Origin: Desulfocapsa sp.
GTDB lineage: Bacteria > Desulfobacterota > Desulfobulbia > Desulfobulbales > Desulfocapsaceae
Reading direction: 5' to 3'
Assembly (NCBI GenBank): GCA_016765495.1
Contig: JAESPV010000095.1
Location: 62,001-126,000 of the forward strand
DNA: 64,000 nt
Of this stretch, positions 46,549-56,378 are shown piece by piece. The first letter of the stretch is position 1. Every line of letters starts with the position of its first letter. Position numbers and translations under genes: made by a program. Below the pieces are notes generated by a model, which worked only from the letters and a program-made list of their open reading frames with translations, ran no database searches and was not told the DNA's origin.

Positions 46549-49500
46549 ATGCCTACTCCATTTTCCACTAGCCACATTCCAGCTGGCACACATAATCGTT
46601 TATCTGCACTTCGAGGCAGCGCAAAAAGTCTTCTGGCAGCACTGCAGGCCGAATCTCAACCCTGCTGCTGTGTTGTTCCCGATGAAGATATGGTGCCTCA
46701 GGTTGAGGAGGATTTAAAACTCTTCACTTCACTTCCAGTCCTCACCTACCCCGGTTACGAAATTCCACCCTATACTCCACTGTCACCCGATCAGCTCACA
46801 ACAGCAGCCAGACTTTCCACTCTGTACAGACTTCATGAAAGCAGCAACTCATTTGTGCTTGTGGTCTCGGCAGAAGCTCTGATGCGGCGAACACTTCCAG
46901 GAGAGGTGCTCTTTAATCATGCTGAACTTTTGTTGTCCGGTGAAGAGTGTGACCGTGATGATTTGTTGGAAAAATTACAGGATCTTGGTTACGAACAGGT
47001 CAATCTGGTGCAAAGAGTTGGGGACTATTCAGTTCGAGGTGGAATACTGGATATCTATCCGCCTGCTTTTCTCACCGGCAAAACTCTTCATAACACGCCT
47101 TTACGTCTTGATTTTTTTGGTGACACCATTGAGTCCCTGAGAGGATTTAATCCCATCAGTCAACGCTCCATTACAGATATCGATGAAGCCGTTATTCTCC
47201 CGGCAAGTGATATTTGTTACCCTGATATTGCTTCGACAGAAATGAAACAACTTCTGGCAGCCTTTGACAAATCCGCCTTACAGTACGGCTGGGACAAAGA
47301 TGAAAGTTTGAGAATCCGTTCCCGGATTGCAGCAGGCCAGCGCTTTGCCGGAATGGAATTTTTTCTGCCCATATTCTATCCCGGTATTGAGCAGACCAAT
47401 ACTCTTTACGATTTCCTCCCTGGAGATACCTGCCTGATCCACTTTGCACCTGAAATGGAAGAACAGGCCCGTGACATGGTGCAGGAACGAATTGTAACAA
47501 ATTTTGCAGAAGCACAAAGCACAGGGACTCCTGCACTTGAGCCGACACAGATATTTCTCCCGGCCGCCGAAACAAAAAAACGCATGGCATCTTTTGCCCG
47601 GATTCTCTGCACAGCCTTTACCGAGACGGAACAAATACATGCGCTTGCTGCAAACAACCATCAGGTTTTAAAACAGGAAATCAGCCTGCAGCGCAAAGAA
47701 CGGGGACTGATCCCTCCGCTCTCTGATCACATTCACACCTGGCAAAACTCTGGTGAACCGGTCATTCTCTGCTGCAGATCCCTTCGACAAACGAAGACTC
47801 TTGCGGAACTCCTTGAAAAACATCAACACCAAATAGAGATCCTTGAAAGTCCCATACAGGTAAGCAGCCTTCCGCAATTATTTGATCCTGATATTCTCTA
47901 CCTCTGTGACCAGCCGCTGAGTTCCGGGTTTTCTCTCGGCAGCCCTGCTATCCATTTCCTTTCCGAGAGCGAACTCTTCGGAGAAATGCGCATTGGCAAC
48001 AAAAAACAGCAACAGGAACAGCTCGGTGAACCCATCCGGTTTTCAGAACTCCACGATGGTGATATCGTTGTCCACAGTGACCACGGACTTGCCCGCTATC
48101 TGGGTATTGTAACCCTCACCCTGCAGGGCGTGATCAATGACTATATGCTTCTTGAATACCGTGATGGGGACAAACTCTACCTTCCCGTGGATCGGCTCAA
48201 CCTTATCAGCCGCTACGAAGGGCTCTCCGACAGAGAACCGCGTATAGATAAACTTGGTAGTGCGTCATGGCGTGCCACCAAAGCAAAAGTCAAAGAAGAG
48301 GTCTGGAAGGTTGCAGAGGAACTCCTCAAAATATACGCCAGGCGCGAACTGCGCGAAGGAAGACGCTTTTCAATGCCTGGGGAACTGTACCACGAGCTTG
48401 AAGAATCCTTTCCCTATGACGAAACCATCGGCCAGAGTAAAGCCATCACCGATGTCATAGAGGATCTCACCTCAGACAAACCAATGGATCGGCTCGTATG
48501 TGGAGATGTTGGCTACGGTAAAACAGAAATTGCCATTCGTGCCGCATTCAAGGTTGTGGAAGATGGACTTCAGGTGGCAATTTTAGTCCCGACAACAGTC
48601 CTTGCAGAACAGCATTTAAAAACATTTAAAGAACGAATGGAGGGCTTTCCGGTAAACGTTGAGTGCATCAACCGCTTTCGCAGTCAAGCGCAGCAAAAAC
48701 AGATTGTAAGTGACCTTGGCAGCGGCAAAATAGATATCATCATCGGAACCCATCGCCTACTCTCCAAAGACATCAAATACCGGGAACTTGGCCTGTTAAT
48801 CATAGATGAAGAGCACCGCTTTGGAGTCAGCCATAAAGAAAAGATCAAAAAGATCAAAGCGGAAGTGGATATTCTCACCCTCACCGCCACCCCCATTCCA
48901 AGAACCCTGCAGATGTCACTGCTTTCCATTCGTGATCTCTCGGTTATCTCAAGCCCACCCGAACACAGAAGACCTGTTAAAACCTTTGTTGCACGTTACG
49001 ATGACCTGGTTATAAAAGAAGCAATACTCAAAGAAATGCGTCGTGGCGGACAGGTATTTTTTGTCCATAACAGGGTAAAATCAATTTACAAAATGGCCGC
49101 AACTGTTCAAGGACTCACACCTGAAGCAAGAGTTGCTGTGGCCCATGGGCAAATGAGCGGTAAGGAGCTCGAAGGAATCATGGTTCGGTTTGTAAACCGT
49201 GAAATCGATGTTCTTATCGCCACCACCATCATTGAATCGGGGCTTGACATTCCGTCCGCAAATACCATCATCATCAACCGGGCCGATGCCTTAGGGCTTG
49301 CCGGAATCTATCAACTCCGGGGACGGGTTGGCAGATCTTCAGCCCAGGCCTTTGCCTATCTGCTGGTTCCCTCACTGGATACCCTAAGCAAAAATTCCAG
49401 GGATCGACTGCGGGCATTAATGGAATGTAATGAACTGGGCGGAGGCTTTAAACTTGCCATGAGTGATCTGCAGATCCGAGGTGGCGGCAACCTTCTCGGG

Positions 49501-50094
49501 GTCTCTCAATCCGGTCATATTGCTGCAATCGGCTATGAGCTGTACCTTGATCTCCTGCAAAAAACTGTTGCTGACATGAAGGCTCGCGCAGCTGCCGGCG
49601 TAGATGAGAACCTGCCGATGGATCTTCCTGAAACTGAAATTAATCTGCAGATTTCAGCGTATATCCCGGAACATTATATCCCGGATATCAGCCAGCGCTA
49701 TATTGCTTATCGTCGAATATCTGCACTTTCAACAGCAACACCTGCAATATATGATGATCTGTTGGATGAACTTGGCGATCGCTACGGAACAATCCCTGAA
49801 GAAACCCACAATCTCTTTAAAATTGTTGCGTTTAAAAAAGAACTGGCAGAGCTGGGAGTGCATAAACTTGAGAAAGGCAAGGATTCTTTTGTGTTCTCCT
49901 TTACAGATACTACTCCACTTGACCCGGCACTTCTCCTTGCGTATCTGCAAACGACAAGTAAAAAAAGGAAGGCAACTCCAAGTCGGCTTACCCCCGATGG
50001 ACGCCTTATTGTCCCTGGCCGCATTGATTCACCGAAGGATATGTTTACTGTCCTGCAAAAAATATTAACCGAACTTAAGAACTTAACCCAATAA
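46549..50094 (+). CDS. mfd: Transcription-repair coupling factor Mfd
   Basis: Mfd pushes stalled RNA polymerase off DNA and recruits UvrA. It has 1181 residues. The UvrB-like N-terminal part includes QRVGDYSVRGGILDIYPP. The RNA-polymerase-interaction domain has VHSDHGLARYLGI. The RecG-type translocase has Walker A VCGDVGYGKTEIAIRAAF, DEEH in IIDEEHRFGV, and TATPIPRTLQMSL. LRGRVGRSSAQAFAYLL is motif VI, and the TRCF domain follows. No Shine-Dalgarno precedes the ATG, which abuts a terminator. Confidence 0.96.
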   Translation: MPTPFSTSHIPAGTHNRLSALRGSAKSLLAALQAESQPCCCVVPDEDMVPQVEEDLKLFTSLPVLTYPGYEIPPYTPLSPDQLTTAARLSTLYRLHESSNSFVLVVSAEALMRRTLPGEVLFNHAELLLSGEECDRDDLLEKLQDLGYEQVNLVQRVGDYSVRGGILDIYPPAFLTGKTLHNTPLRLDFFGDTIESLRGFNPISQRSITDIDEAVILPASDICYPDIASTEMKQLLAAFDKSALQYGWDKDESLRIRSRIAAGQRFAGMEFFLPIFYPGIEQTNTLYDFLPGDTCLIHFAPEMEEQARDMVQERIVTNFAEAQSTGTPALEPTQIFLPAAETKKRMASFARILCTAFTETEQIHALAANNHQVLKQEISLQRKERGLIPPLSDHIHTWQNSGEPVILCCRSLRQTKTLAELLEKHQHQIEILESPIQVSSLPQLFDPDILYLCDQPLSSGFSLGSPAIHFLSESELFGEMRIGNKKQQQEQLGEPIRFSELHDGDIVVHSDHGLARYLGIVTLTLQGVINDYMLLEYRDGDKLYLPVDRLNLISRYEGLSDREPRIDKLGSASWRATKAKVKEEVWKVAEELLKIYARRELREGRRFSMPGELYHELEESFPYDETIGQSKAITDVIEDLTSDKPMDRLVCGDVGYGKTEIAIRAAFKVVEDGLQVAILVPTTVLAEQHLKTFKERMEGFPVNVECINRFRSQAQQKQIVSDLGSGKIDIIIGTHRLLSKDIKYRELGLLIIDEEHRFGVSHKEKIKKIKAEVDILTLTATPIPRTLQMSLLSIRDLSVISSPPEHRRPVKTFVARYDDLVIKEAILKEMRRGGQVFFVHNRVKSIYKMAATVQGLTPEARVAVAHGQMSGKELEGIMVRFVNREIDVLIATTIIESGLDIPSANTIIINRADALGLAGIYQLRGRVGRSSAQAFAYLLVPSLDTLSKNSRDRLRALMECNELGGGFKLAMSDLQIRGGGNLLGVSQSGHIAAIGYELYLDLLQKTVADMKARAAAGVDENLPMDLPETEINLQISAYIPEHYIPDISQRYIAYRRISALSTATPAIYDDLLDELGDRYGTIPEETHNLFKIVAFKKELAELGVHKLEKGKDSFVFSFTDTTPLDPALLLAYLQTTSKKRKATPSRLTPDGRLIVPGRIDSPKDMFTVLQKILTELKNLTQ

Positions 50095-50119
50095 AAAATA
50101 AAAACAGTGTGGGAATTTC

Positions 50120-50794
50120 ATGACACAGACACAGATACAGCCGACATTTTCCTGGTCTCAGATAGATACTATTCTGCTCGATATGGATGGTACCCTGCTG
50201 GACAAATATTTTGATGACCATTTCTGGGAAGAATATGTCCCGAAAATATTTGCAAAAACCAATGGACTTTCTGATGAAGACGCACGAAAAATACTTTTGC
50301 AGCGCTACCAGCAGGTAGAAAACACCCTGCAATGGTGCGATCTTGATTACTGGTCCGAACAACTTGGCCTGGATATACCGGAACTAAAGTATAAAGTTAA
50401 GCACCTGATCAATGTACATCCTTATGTTGTCGATTTTCTGGATTATGCAAAAAGTATCAATAAAAATATTTATCTGGTCACCAATGCCCACTCCAAAACG
50501 CTTAATATAAAAATGGAGAAAACTGCATTGGGCTCACATTTTGACCGTATTGTTTGTGCTGAAGAAATCGGCTATGCCAAGGAACAACCAGAATTTTGGG
50601 AAAAACTGGAAAAACACCTCGGCTATGACAAAAATCGAACACTCCTGGCTGATGATACCGGGAAAGTACTCCGCTCCGCCAATCAATACGGAATAGGGTT
50701 CCTCGTATTTGTTGCCCGTCCCAGCTCGCGTAGCCCTGTTCAATTTTCTCCTGAATTTCCATCCATCACCTACTTTAATGAATTAATCTCCTGA
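50120..50794 (+). CDS. HAD-family hydrolase, YrfG-like nucleotidase
   Basis: The protein has 224 residues. HAD motif I is ILLDMDGTLLDKYFDD, motif II YLVTNAHSKTLN, and motif III/IV LLADDTGKVLRSA. FWEEYVPKIFAK with the following WCDLDYWSEQLGLDI resembles E. coli YrfG, a GMP/IMP 5'-nucleotidase. The gene follows mfd by 25 bp and may be co-transcribed. Substrate specificity is inferred only from the resemblance. Confidence 0.82.
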   Translation: MTQTQIQPTFSWSQIDTILLDMDGTLLDKYFDDHFWEEYVPKIFAKTNGLSDEDARKILLQRYQQVENTLQWCDLDYWSEQLGLDIPELKYKVKHLINVHPYVVDFLDYAKSINKNIYLVTNAHSKTLNIKMEKTALGSHFDRIVCAEEIGYAKEQPEFWEKLEKHLGYDKNRTLLADDTGKVLRSANQYGIGFLVFVARPSSRSPVQFSPEFPSITYFNELIS

Positions 50795-50899
50795 AAAGAG
50801 ATGTTATATCAAACTTTTCTTGTTGCTACTGGTACGGTATGCTAATATTTCCCACATAGGATTCATATCTTCCAATAATAATAACATTAGGAACTTCTG

Positions 50900-52060
50900 A
50901 TGACACTTGCCTCATACAAAGCAAAAGAGCTCTTTCAATGGCTGACAGATAAAAAAGACATTCTGGTTCTCGACGTACGAAACCAAACAGATTATTCACG
51001 TTTTCAAGTGGAATCACCATACCTCTTCGATATGCTTAATGTTTCCTATTATGACTTTATGGAGATTGAAGATGACAGCGTGGCTAAAGTTCCCAAAGAA
51101 CGTGCCATACGCATTGTCTGTGCCAAAGAAGGATCTGCCAAATATGTGGGAGAGATCCTTGTCAAACATGGGTTTGAAGATGTTCGCTACCTGAAAGGAG
51201 GCATTAAAACCTGGGGAAATCTTCTTGTTCCCAAGCCTCTCCACGAAGGTGAGGACTATAGCCTTTACCAGTTCATCCGTCCGGGCAAGGCATCCTGTAG
51301 CTATGGCCTCTGTTCAGGTCAGGAAATGATGCTCTTTGATCCCAGCCGCAATATAGACTTCTATCTCGACTTTGCAAAAAGCAAAAACTGCAAGATCATC
51401 AAAACATTTGAGACCCACCTTCAGGCTGACTATATCGCAGGATCACGCCAGATTGCAGAAAAGAGTGGGGCTGATTTTTTCGGGGGGATTGATTTTGACG
51501 GGACAAAAGCCGGCCACAAGGCCGTGAATGATAATGAGATTCATACCTTCAGTGACGGCGGCCCCGATGTCAAAGTGCTCTTTGCACCCGGTCATACCCC
51601 CGGATCTCTTCTCTTCATAGTGGACAACACCTTTATGATCTCAGGAGACACTGTCTTCATCCAGTCCATCGGACGTCCTGATTTGGGAGGTCAAGTTGAC
51701 CAATGGGCTGTTCTTCTCTTTAATACCATTAAAAAAGTGGAAAAACTTGATGACTCACTCCTTGTCCTGCCGGCCCATTATATGGATTGGAACGAAGCAA
51801 ATAAAGATCTCACCTTTTGTCTCTCGCTCAAGGAAGTAAAAGAACGTAACAAAGAGGTCTTTTCCCTGACTGAAGCAAAGGATTTCATCCAGTACATTAA
51901 GGATAACATGCGTGAACAGCCCCCGGAATATGCACTCATTCGTCTTGCAAATGCAAACACAGAACAATACGAAATAGACAAGCTGGAAGAACTTGATCTT
52001 GGCAAGAATGAATGTGCTGCGACAGCATACGCCAAAGCACGGGTTGAAAAGGACGGTTGA
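50900..52060 (+). CDS. Rhodanese plus ETHE1-like metallo-beta-lactamase fold protein
   Basis: The 386-residue chain starts with a rhodanese domain (about 1-110): ILVLDVRNQTDYSRF, active-site-type cysteine in IVCAKEGSAKYV, then YLKGGIKTWG. The MBL domain has FETHLQADYIAGSRQIAE, APGHTPGSLLFIVD, MISGDTVFIQSIGRPDLGG and LPAHYMDW. In ETHE1 persulfide dioxygenases the first motif is HxHxDH; here it reads HLQADY. The iron ligands known for ETHE1 (first His, GHT His, GDT Asp) are kept. A role in persulfide or sulfane-sulfur handling is likely; dioxygenase activity is uncertain. Confidence 0.8.
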   Translation: MTLASYKAKELFQWLTDKKDILVLDVRNQTDYSRFQVESPYLFDMLNVSYYDFMEIEDDSVAKVPKERAIRIVCAKEGSAKYVGEILVKHGFEDVRYLKGGIKTWGNLLVPKPLHEGEDYSLYQFIRPGKASCSYGLCSGQEMMLFDPSRNIDFYLDFAKSKNCKIIKTFETHLQADYIAGSRQIAEKSGADFFGGIDFDGTKAGHKAVNDNEIHTFSDGGPDVKVLFAPGHTPGSLLFIVDNTFMISGDTVFIQSIGRPDLGGQVDQWAVLLFNTIKKVEKLDDSLLVLPAHYMDWNEANKDLTFCLSLKEVKERNKEVFSLTEAKDFIQYIKDNMREQPPEYALIRLANANTEQYEIDKLEELDLGKNECAATAYAKARVEKDG

Positions 52061-52099
52061 CAGGCAGGCACCAGAACTATAAACTTCAGTTACATATTG

Positions 52100-52251
52100 G
52101 TAACTATTCAGTAAGGGTAACACATTCCCCTCAACTCTGAACTGACACTGTGTGGCAGTGCTTCAAATTCGTTCATTTGAGACTTCGAAGCATGCGAATG
52201 CTATTCGAGGAGGCTCAAGTGGACGTAGTTGGTGTGCTGCTGAATAGTTAC
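52100..52251. repeat. 152-bp element with perfect 12-bp terminal inverted repeats
   Basis: GTAACTATTCAG at 52100-52111 and CTGAATAGTTAC at 52240-52251 are exact inverted copies. The interior has no ORF and includes a small hairpin (CACTG/CAGTG). Size, non-coding interior and perfect ends fit a MITE or the relic of an insertion sequence; no clear target duplication flanks it. It lies directly in front of the histidine kinase gene. Confidence 0.55.
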
Positions 52252-52277
52252 ACATCTTCTTACATTCCCCCACTGTT

Positions 52278-55178
52278 ATGAGTGAAAAAAACAAAGCCAT
52301 TCTTATTGTTGGAATCATTATCTTCGTTTTGTCCGGCGCATTTCTCTATCAGGGGTACGTCAGTCACAGTAACATTATTGACCGCACCATCAGCGCACAA
52401 AAAGCTGCGCTCAACAATACCATTAAAGATCTGGAAGAATTTTCTTTTACTCCATATCGTGCTCGCATTAAAAATCTGATAAATACCTCACCTGCAATCG
52501 TACAGGCCTTTGCCGAACGAGATCGGGAGCAACTCTATAAACTTTGCCTTCCAAAGTACGAGGCGTTAAAAAATGAGAATGCATTCTTCCATATTATGCA
52601 CTTTCATCTGCCTGATGCATCCACTTTTCTGCGGATACATAATAAGAACTTCCTTAGAGATGACTCACATACTATCAGGCCAATAGTAGGCGATGTGGGT
52701 GCAAACCAGAAAGCTCGCTCCGGATTTGAGATAGATAAACACGGTCCATTGTTTCGCATTGTACAGCCTGTCTTTTATGAGAATCATTATATTGGAGCTC
52801 TGGAATTCGGCATCAAGGCTCATACATTTCTCTATGCACTTGAGAAAAAAACCAACACCGTAGTGACTTCCTATTTCCTCACTGAAAGCCTGCCAAAAGC
52901 TGCCGATTTAGGTCAGATGAAGATTATCCGCTACGGACAATATGGGCTGCTCACCCATGACAATCCCATTTATACGAAACTTCCCCCTAACTTCACTCTG
53001 AACACTAACGACCAAAAAATCACCATTGAAGGAAAGACCTATGTCGCCCATTCACCTGCCATTTACCGTGACTTTCACGATAAAGCTATTGGAGGAATCC
53101 TCCTGCTACAGGACATTACGTTATTGCTAAACCAGAAGAAGGTGTTTCTGCTGAAGGGCTTATTTTTCTCAGCTGTGCTACTTGCTTTGGCCTTTGTCGC
53201 TCTCTATTTTACCTTCGGCTCAATAATGGGTAACCTGCTCCGTGAGATATGCGAGCGTAAAAAAACGGAAGCAGACCTTGTCGAAAGTCAACAAAAACTC
53301 CAGATGATCTTCGAATTATCTCCCGCTGCTATCTTTATTCATGACCTTGACGGCAAGATATTATCCCTAAACCAGACGATGCTTGAACTATACGGTGTGG
53401 AGAAAGAGGAAGGCCTCAACCTATCAATTATTGAAGACTACTCATCACCGGCTAACTCCCTGGAAAGGTTGTCATTTTACTGGAAAGAAGTCACTTTGGG
53501 CCGCCCACAGAGTTTTGAGTGGATTGCTCGCCGACCGCACAATAACAGCACCTTTCCTGCTCAAGTTACTCTAAGGAAAATTCGCTACGGGAACAAGGAC
53601 GTAATATATGCTACTGTGCTGGATATGTCTGCCAGAAAAGAAATGGAAGAAAAACTGGCCTCCGAGAAAGAAAGTCTGGCTGTCACACTGCGATCAATTG
53701 GTGATGGTGTAATCACCACTGATATTGAGGGAAGAATTGTTTTTATCAACAAAGTGGCCGAGCAGCTGACAGGGTGGAACAACGCGGATGTTAGCGGAAA
53801 ACATTCTACTGAAGTATTTAATATCATAAACGAAAGAACAGGGCAGAAATGTGCGAGCCCTGTTGCGAGAGTCCTTGCGCTTGGAAGAATCGTTGGGCTT
53901 GCAAACCATACTGCACTCATTGCAAAAGATGGCAACCAGATAAGCATTGCTGACAGCGGGGCCCCCATTCGCGATAGGGAAAGTAAGGTGGTTGGTGTTG
54001 TTATAGTCTTCCGGGACATCACTCACGAGAGAAAAATAGAAGAAGAGCTGGTCAAAATAAGGAAACTTGAATCCATCGGTGTCCTTGCCGGTGGTATTGC
54101 ACATGATTTTAACAATATTCTCTCCGCCATTCTGGGGAACATTGAGCTGGCGTCTTTTCGTGTAAAAAAAGATGACAGAACCGTCTCGCTTTTAACTGAG
54201 GCACAAAAAGCGGCTAAGAGAGCAGCAAAACTCACTCAGCAACTGTTGACTTTTTCCAAGGGAGGTGATCCGGTTAAAGAAATAACGTCCCTAACCGAAA
54301 TTATCCGGGATTCAGCCGATTTTGTCTTACATGGTTCACCGGTCTCCTGTGATTATATCTTCCCAGACGATCTCTGGATGGTTCTTGCCGACAGTGGTCA
54401 GGTTGGCCAGGTTATACAGAATATTATCCTGAATGCAAAACATGCCATGCCCGAAGGTGGAAAGATCAGGCTTAGCTGTTACAATGTAGAAGATGGTGTA
54501 GCTGAGTCACTTCTAAACATCCACGATGAATGTTTTGTCTGTATCAGGATTCAGGATTCGGGTATTGGTATCCCCAGGGAAATCACAGATAAAATATTTG
54601 ACCCCTACTTTACCACCAAAAATGAGGGTAGCGGACTTGGCTTGGCAATCTGTCATTCAATCATCAATAAACATGATGGACACATAATCGTGCAATCCAC
54701 CCCGGGCAAGGGGACAACTTTTACCATCTATTTGCCAGCCGTACAATCCAACGGAACAGAATTAACCAAGACTCGAAAAACACCACCAGCTATGAAAGCT
54801 GCGCGAATCATGGTGATGGATGATGATGAAATGATACGTGATGTGGCCACGGCGCAGCTCTCAATTCTCGGGCATGAGGTAATTCCAGTATCTGATGGCG
54901 AGCAGGCAATCAATAAATACCAGGAATTACAGGATAGCAAACTTCCTGTTGATCTTGTGCTCATGGATTTAACCATCCCCGGCGGTATGGGTGGCCAGGA
55001 GGCCTGCCAAAAGCTCCTCCAGATAGATCCTACGGCAAAGATTATTGTCGCCAGCGGGTATTCAAACGACCCGGTAATGGCTGATTTTCGCAAGTATGGA
55101 TTCTCTGCTGCTGTTGCAAAACCGTTTGACCTGCATGAATTGAGGAAGGCTGTCGAATCTGCTTTAGGGGTGGCTTAA
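52278..55178 (+). CDS. Hybrid sensor histidine kinase (dCache-PAS-PAS-HisKA-HATPase-REC)
   Basis: This membrane protein has 966 residues. A first membrane segment (about 8-26) and a second (about 290-315) enclose a double-Cache-type sensor domain, with FFHIMHFHLPDASTFLRIHN and FEIDKHGPLFRIVQPVF. Two PAS domains follow. The phosphorylated histidine is in GGIAHDFNNILSAILGNIEL, and the ATP-binding part has IQDSGIGIPREITDKIFDPY and GSGLGLAICHSI. A C-terminal receiver has VLVLMDLTIPGG-type phosphoacceptor context (DLVLMDLTIPGG). It has no HPt domain of its own; a separate HPt protein is encoded 1.7 kb away. The ligand is unknown. Confidence 0.93.
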   Translation: MSEKNKAILIVGIIIFVLSGAFLYQGYVSHSNIIDRTISAQKAALNNTIKDLEEFSFTPYRARIKNLINTSPAIVQAFAERDREQLYKLCLPKYEALKNENAFFHIMHFHLPDASTFLRIHNKNFLRDDSHTIRPIVGDVGANQKARSGFEIDKHGPLFRIVQPVFYENHYIGALEFGIKAHTFLYALEKKTNTVVTSYFLTESLPKAADLGQMKIIRYGQYGLLTHDNPIYTKLPPNFTLNTNDQKITIEGKTYVAHSPAIYRDFHDKAIGGILLLQDITLLLNQKKVFLLKGLFFSAVLLALAFVALYFTFGSIMGNLLREICERKKTEADLVESQQKLQMIFELSPAAIFIHDLDGKILSLNQTMLELYGVEKEEGLNLSIIEDYSSPANSLERLSFYWKEVTLGRPQSFEWIARRPHNNSTFPAQVTLRKIRYGNKDVIYATVLDMSARKEMEEKLASEKESLAVTLRSIGDGVITTDIEGRIVFINKVAEQLTGWNNADVSGKHSTEVFNIINERTGQKCASPVARVLALGRIVGLANHTALIAKDGNQISIADSGAPIRDRESKVVGVVIVFRDITHERKIEEELVKIRKLESIGVLAGGIAHDFNNILSAILGNIELASFRVKKDDRTVSLLTEAQKAAKRAAKLTQQLLTFSKGGDPVKEITSLTEIIRDSADFVLHGSPVSCDYIFPDDLWMVLADSGQVGQVIQNIILNAKHAMPEGGKIRLSCYNVEDGVAESLLNIHDECFVCIRIQDSGIGIPREITDKIFDPYFTTKNEGSGLGLAICHSIINKHDGHIIVQSTPGKGTTFTIYLPAVQSNGTELTKTRKTPPAMKAARIMVMDDDEMIRDVATAQLSILGHEVIPVSDGEQAINKYQELQDSKLPVDLVLMDLTIPGGMGGQEACQKLLQIDPTAKIIVASGYSNDPVMADFRKYGFSAAVAKPFDLHELRKAVESALGVA

Positions 55179-55203
55179 CCTGGCTGTCGCTGCGCAGTCT
55201 TCT

Positions 55204-56325
55204 TCAGGAATCGCTGGTATTGTCAGCATCACCATGAGTTCTCAGTTGACCAACAGCTTTATTTGACGAAAGAAGAATAGCCAGCCAGCGAGTATTATCA
55301 GATCCATCAAGTGCAATACGTACAGCCATGGTAAGGGGTACAGACAGCAGCATCCCAACAGGACCCAGCACCCATCCCCAGAAGGCTAACGAAATAAACA
55401 CCACAAGCACTGAAAGCCCCACACCTTTGCCCATCACTCGCGGTTCAACAATACTTCCGATAATTACATTCACAGCAAGAAAAATGCTGCCTGTAACCAG
55501 TGCTGCCCCCCAACCAAGCTGAACCAGCGCAAGAAGTACAGCTGGAATTGCAGCAATGATTGAGCCAATATTGGGAATAAAGTTAAGCAAAAAAGCAACA
55601 ACTCCCCACATAATTGCATAGTCGAGCCCTTGTAATGAAAGAGCAAAACCAATAATCGCACCGGTAACAAGACTGGTAAGTGTTTTGATCCCGAGGTAAC
55701 GATTTACGCCCGTTGCAATCTCAGTATATTTACGAAGTGCCAATGATTGATCACCCTGAATGGCACGCATTTTACAAGGGAAACCGGCTGCTTCTGAAAG
55801 AATAAAGAAAAATGTCAGAAAAATTACAAATGTGTTTGTAACCATACCGCCAAGGCCATTCAGGGTATTAGCAGCCATTTTAAGCAACTTCCCCGGATTA
55901 AAGGTGTCGGTCAAAATGGATCGATCCAGGGTGATTCCCTTCTCCCCCAGCCATCGCCACCAACCGGCGGTCTGCTCAAGCATTCGGTCCTGATAAGCCG
56001 GAACATTCCGGGAAAAATCAGTCATTGAGGTACCAATCAGAGTAACAAGTGAAATCCATACTCCAACGATAACAACAATTAAAAGCAGCATACCTGCAAA
56101 CTCAGGTATCCCTTTCCTCTGCATCCAGAACAGAGGCGGAGCACAAATAATGGCAAGAAACACAGCAAGCAGAAAGGGAACAACTAACGGTGACGCAGCC
56201 TTCATACCAGCAACAACAATTACGAAGGCAGCCATATTAATCAGGGGGCTGTTTCGAACGGAAAAGGATGTCATGGAATAAAAATGATAGGCAAAAGTGG
56301 AAAAATAGCGTAAATTTTCCCTCAA
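55204..56325 (-). CDS. AI-2E family (TqsA/PerM-like) membrane permease
   Basis: This 373-residue protein has about eight membrane segments. FLTFFFILSEAAG, FLLNFIPNIGSIIAAIPAVL and GSIVEPRVMGKGVGLSVLVV are the family's conserved loops. Members include TqsA, an autoinducer-2 exporter, and sodium-proton antiporter-like proteins, so the substrate is open. The start could be the ATG at residue 18 (MTSFSVRNSP) rather than the first one. It is convergent with the kinase gene. Confidence 0.85.
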   Translation of the reverse strand: MRENLRYFSTFAYHFYSMTSFSVRNSPLINMAAFVIVVAGMKAASPLVVPFLLAVFLAIICAPPLFWMQRKGIPEFAGMLLLIVVIVGVWISLVTLIGTSMTDFSRNVPAYQDRMLEQTAGWWRWLGEKGITLDRSILTDTFNPGKLLKMAANTLNGLGGMVTNTFVIFLTFFFILSEAAGFPCKMRAIQGDQSLALRKYTEIATGVNRYLGIKTLTSLVTGAIIGFALSLQGLDYAIMWGVVAFLLNFIPNIGSIIAAIPAVLLALVQLGWGAALVTGSIFLAVNVIIGSIVEPRVMGKGVGLSVLVVFISLAFWGWVLGPVGMLLSVPLTMAVRIALDGSDNTRWLAILLSSNKAVGQLRTHGDADNTSDS

Positions 56326-56378
56326 TTATAAGCGGAAATCTCAGGCTGCCTCGACTATTCTTTTTTTACAGGTAAATC

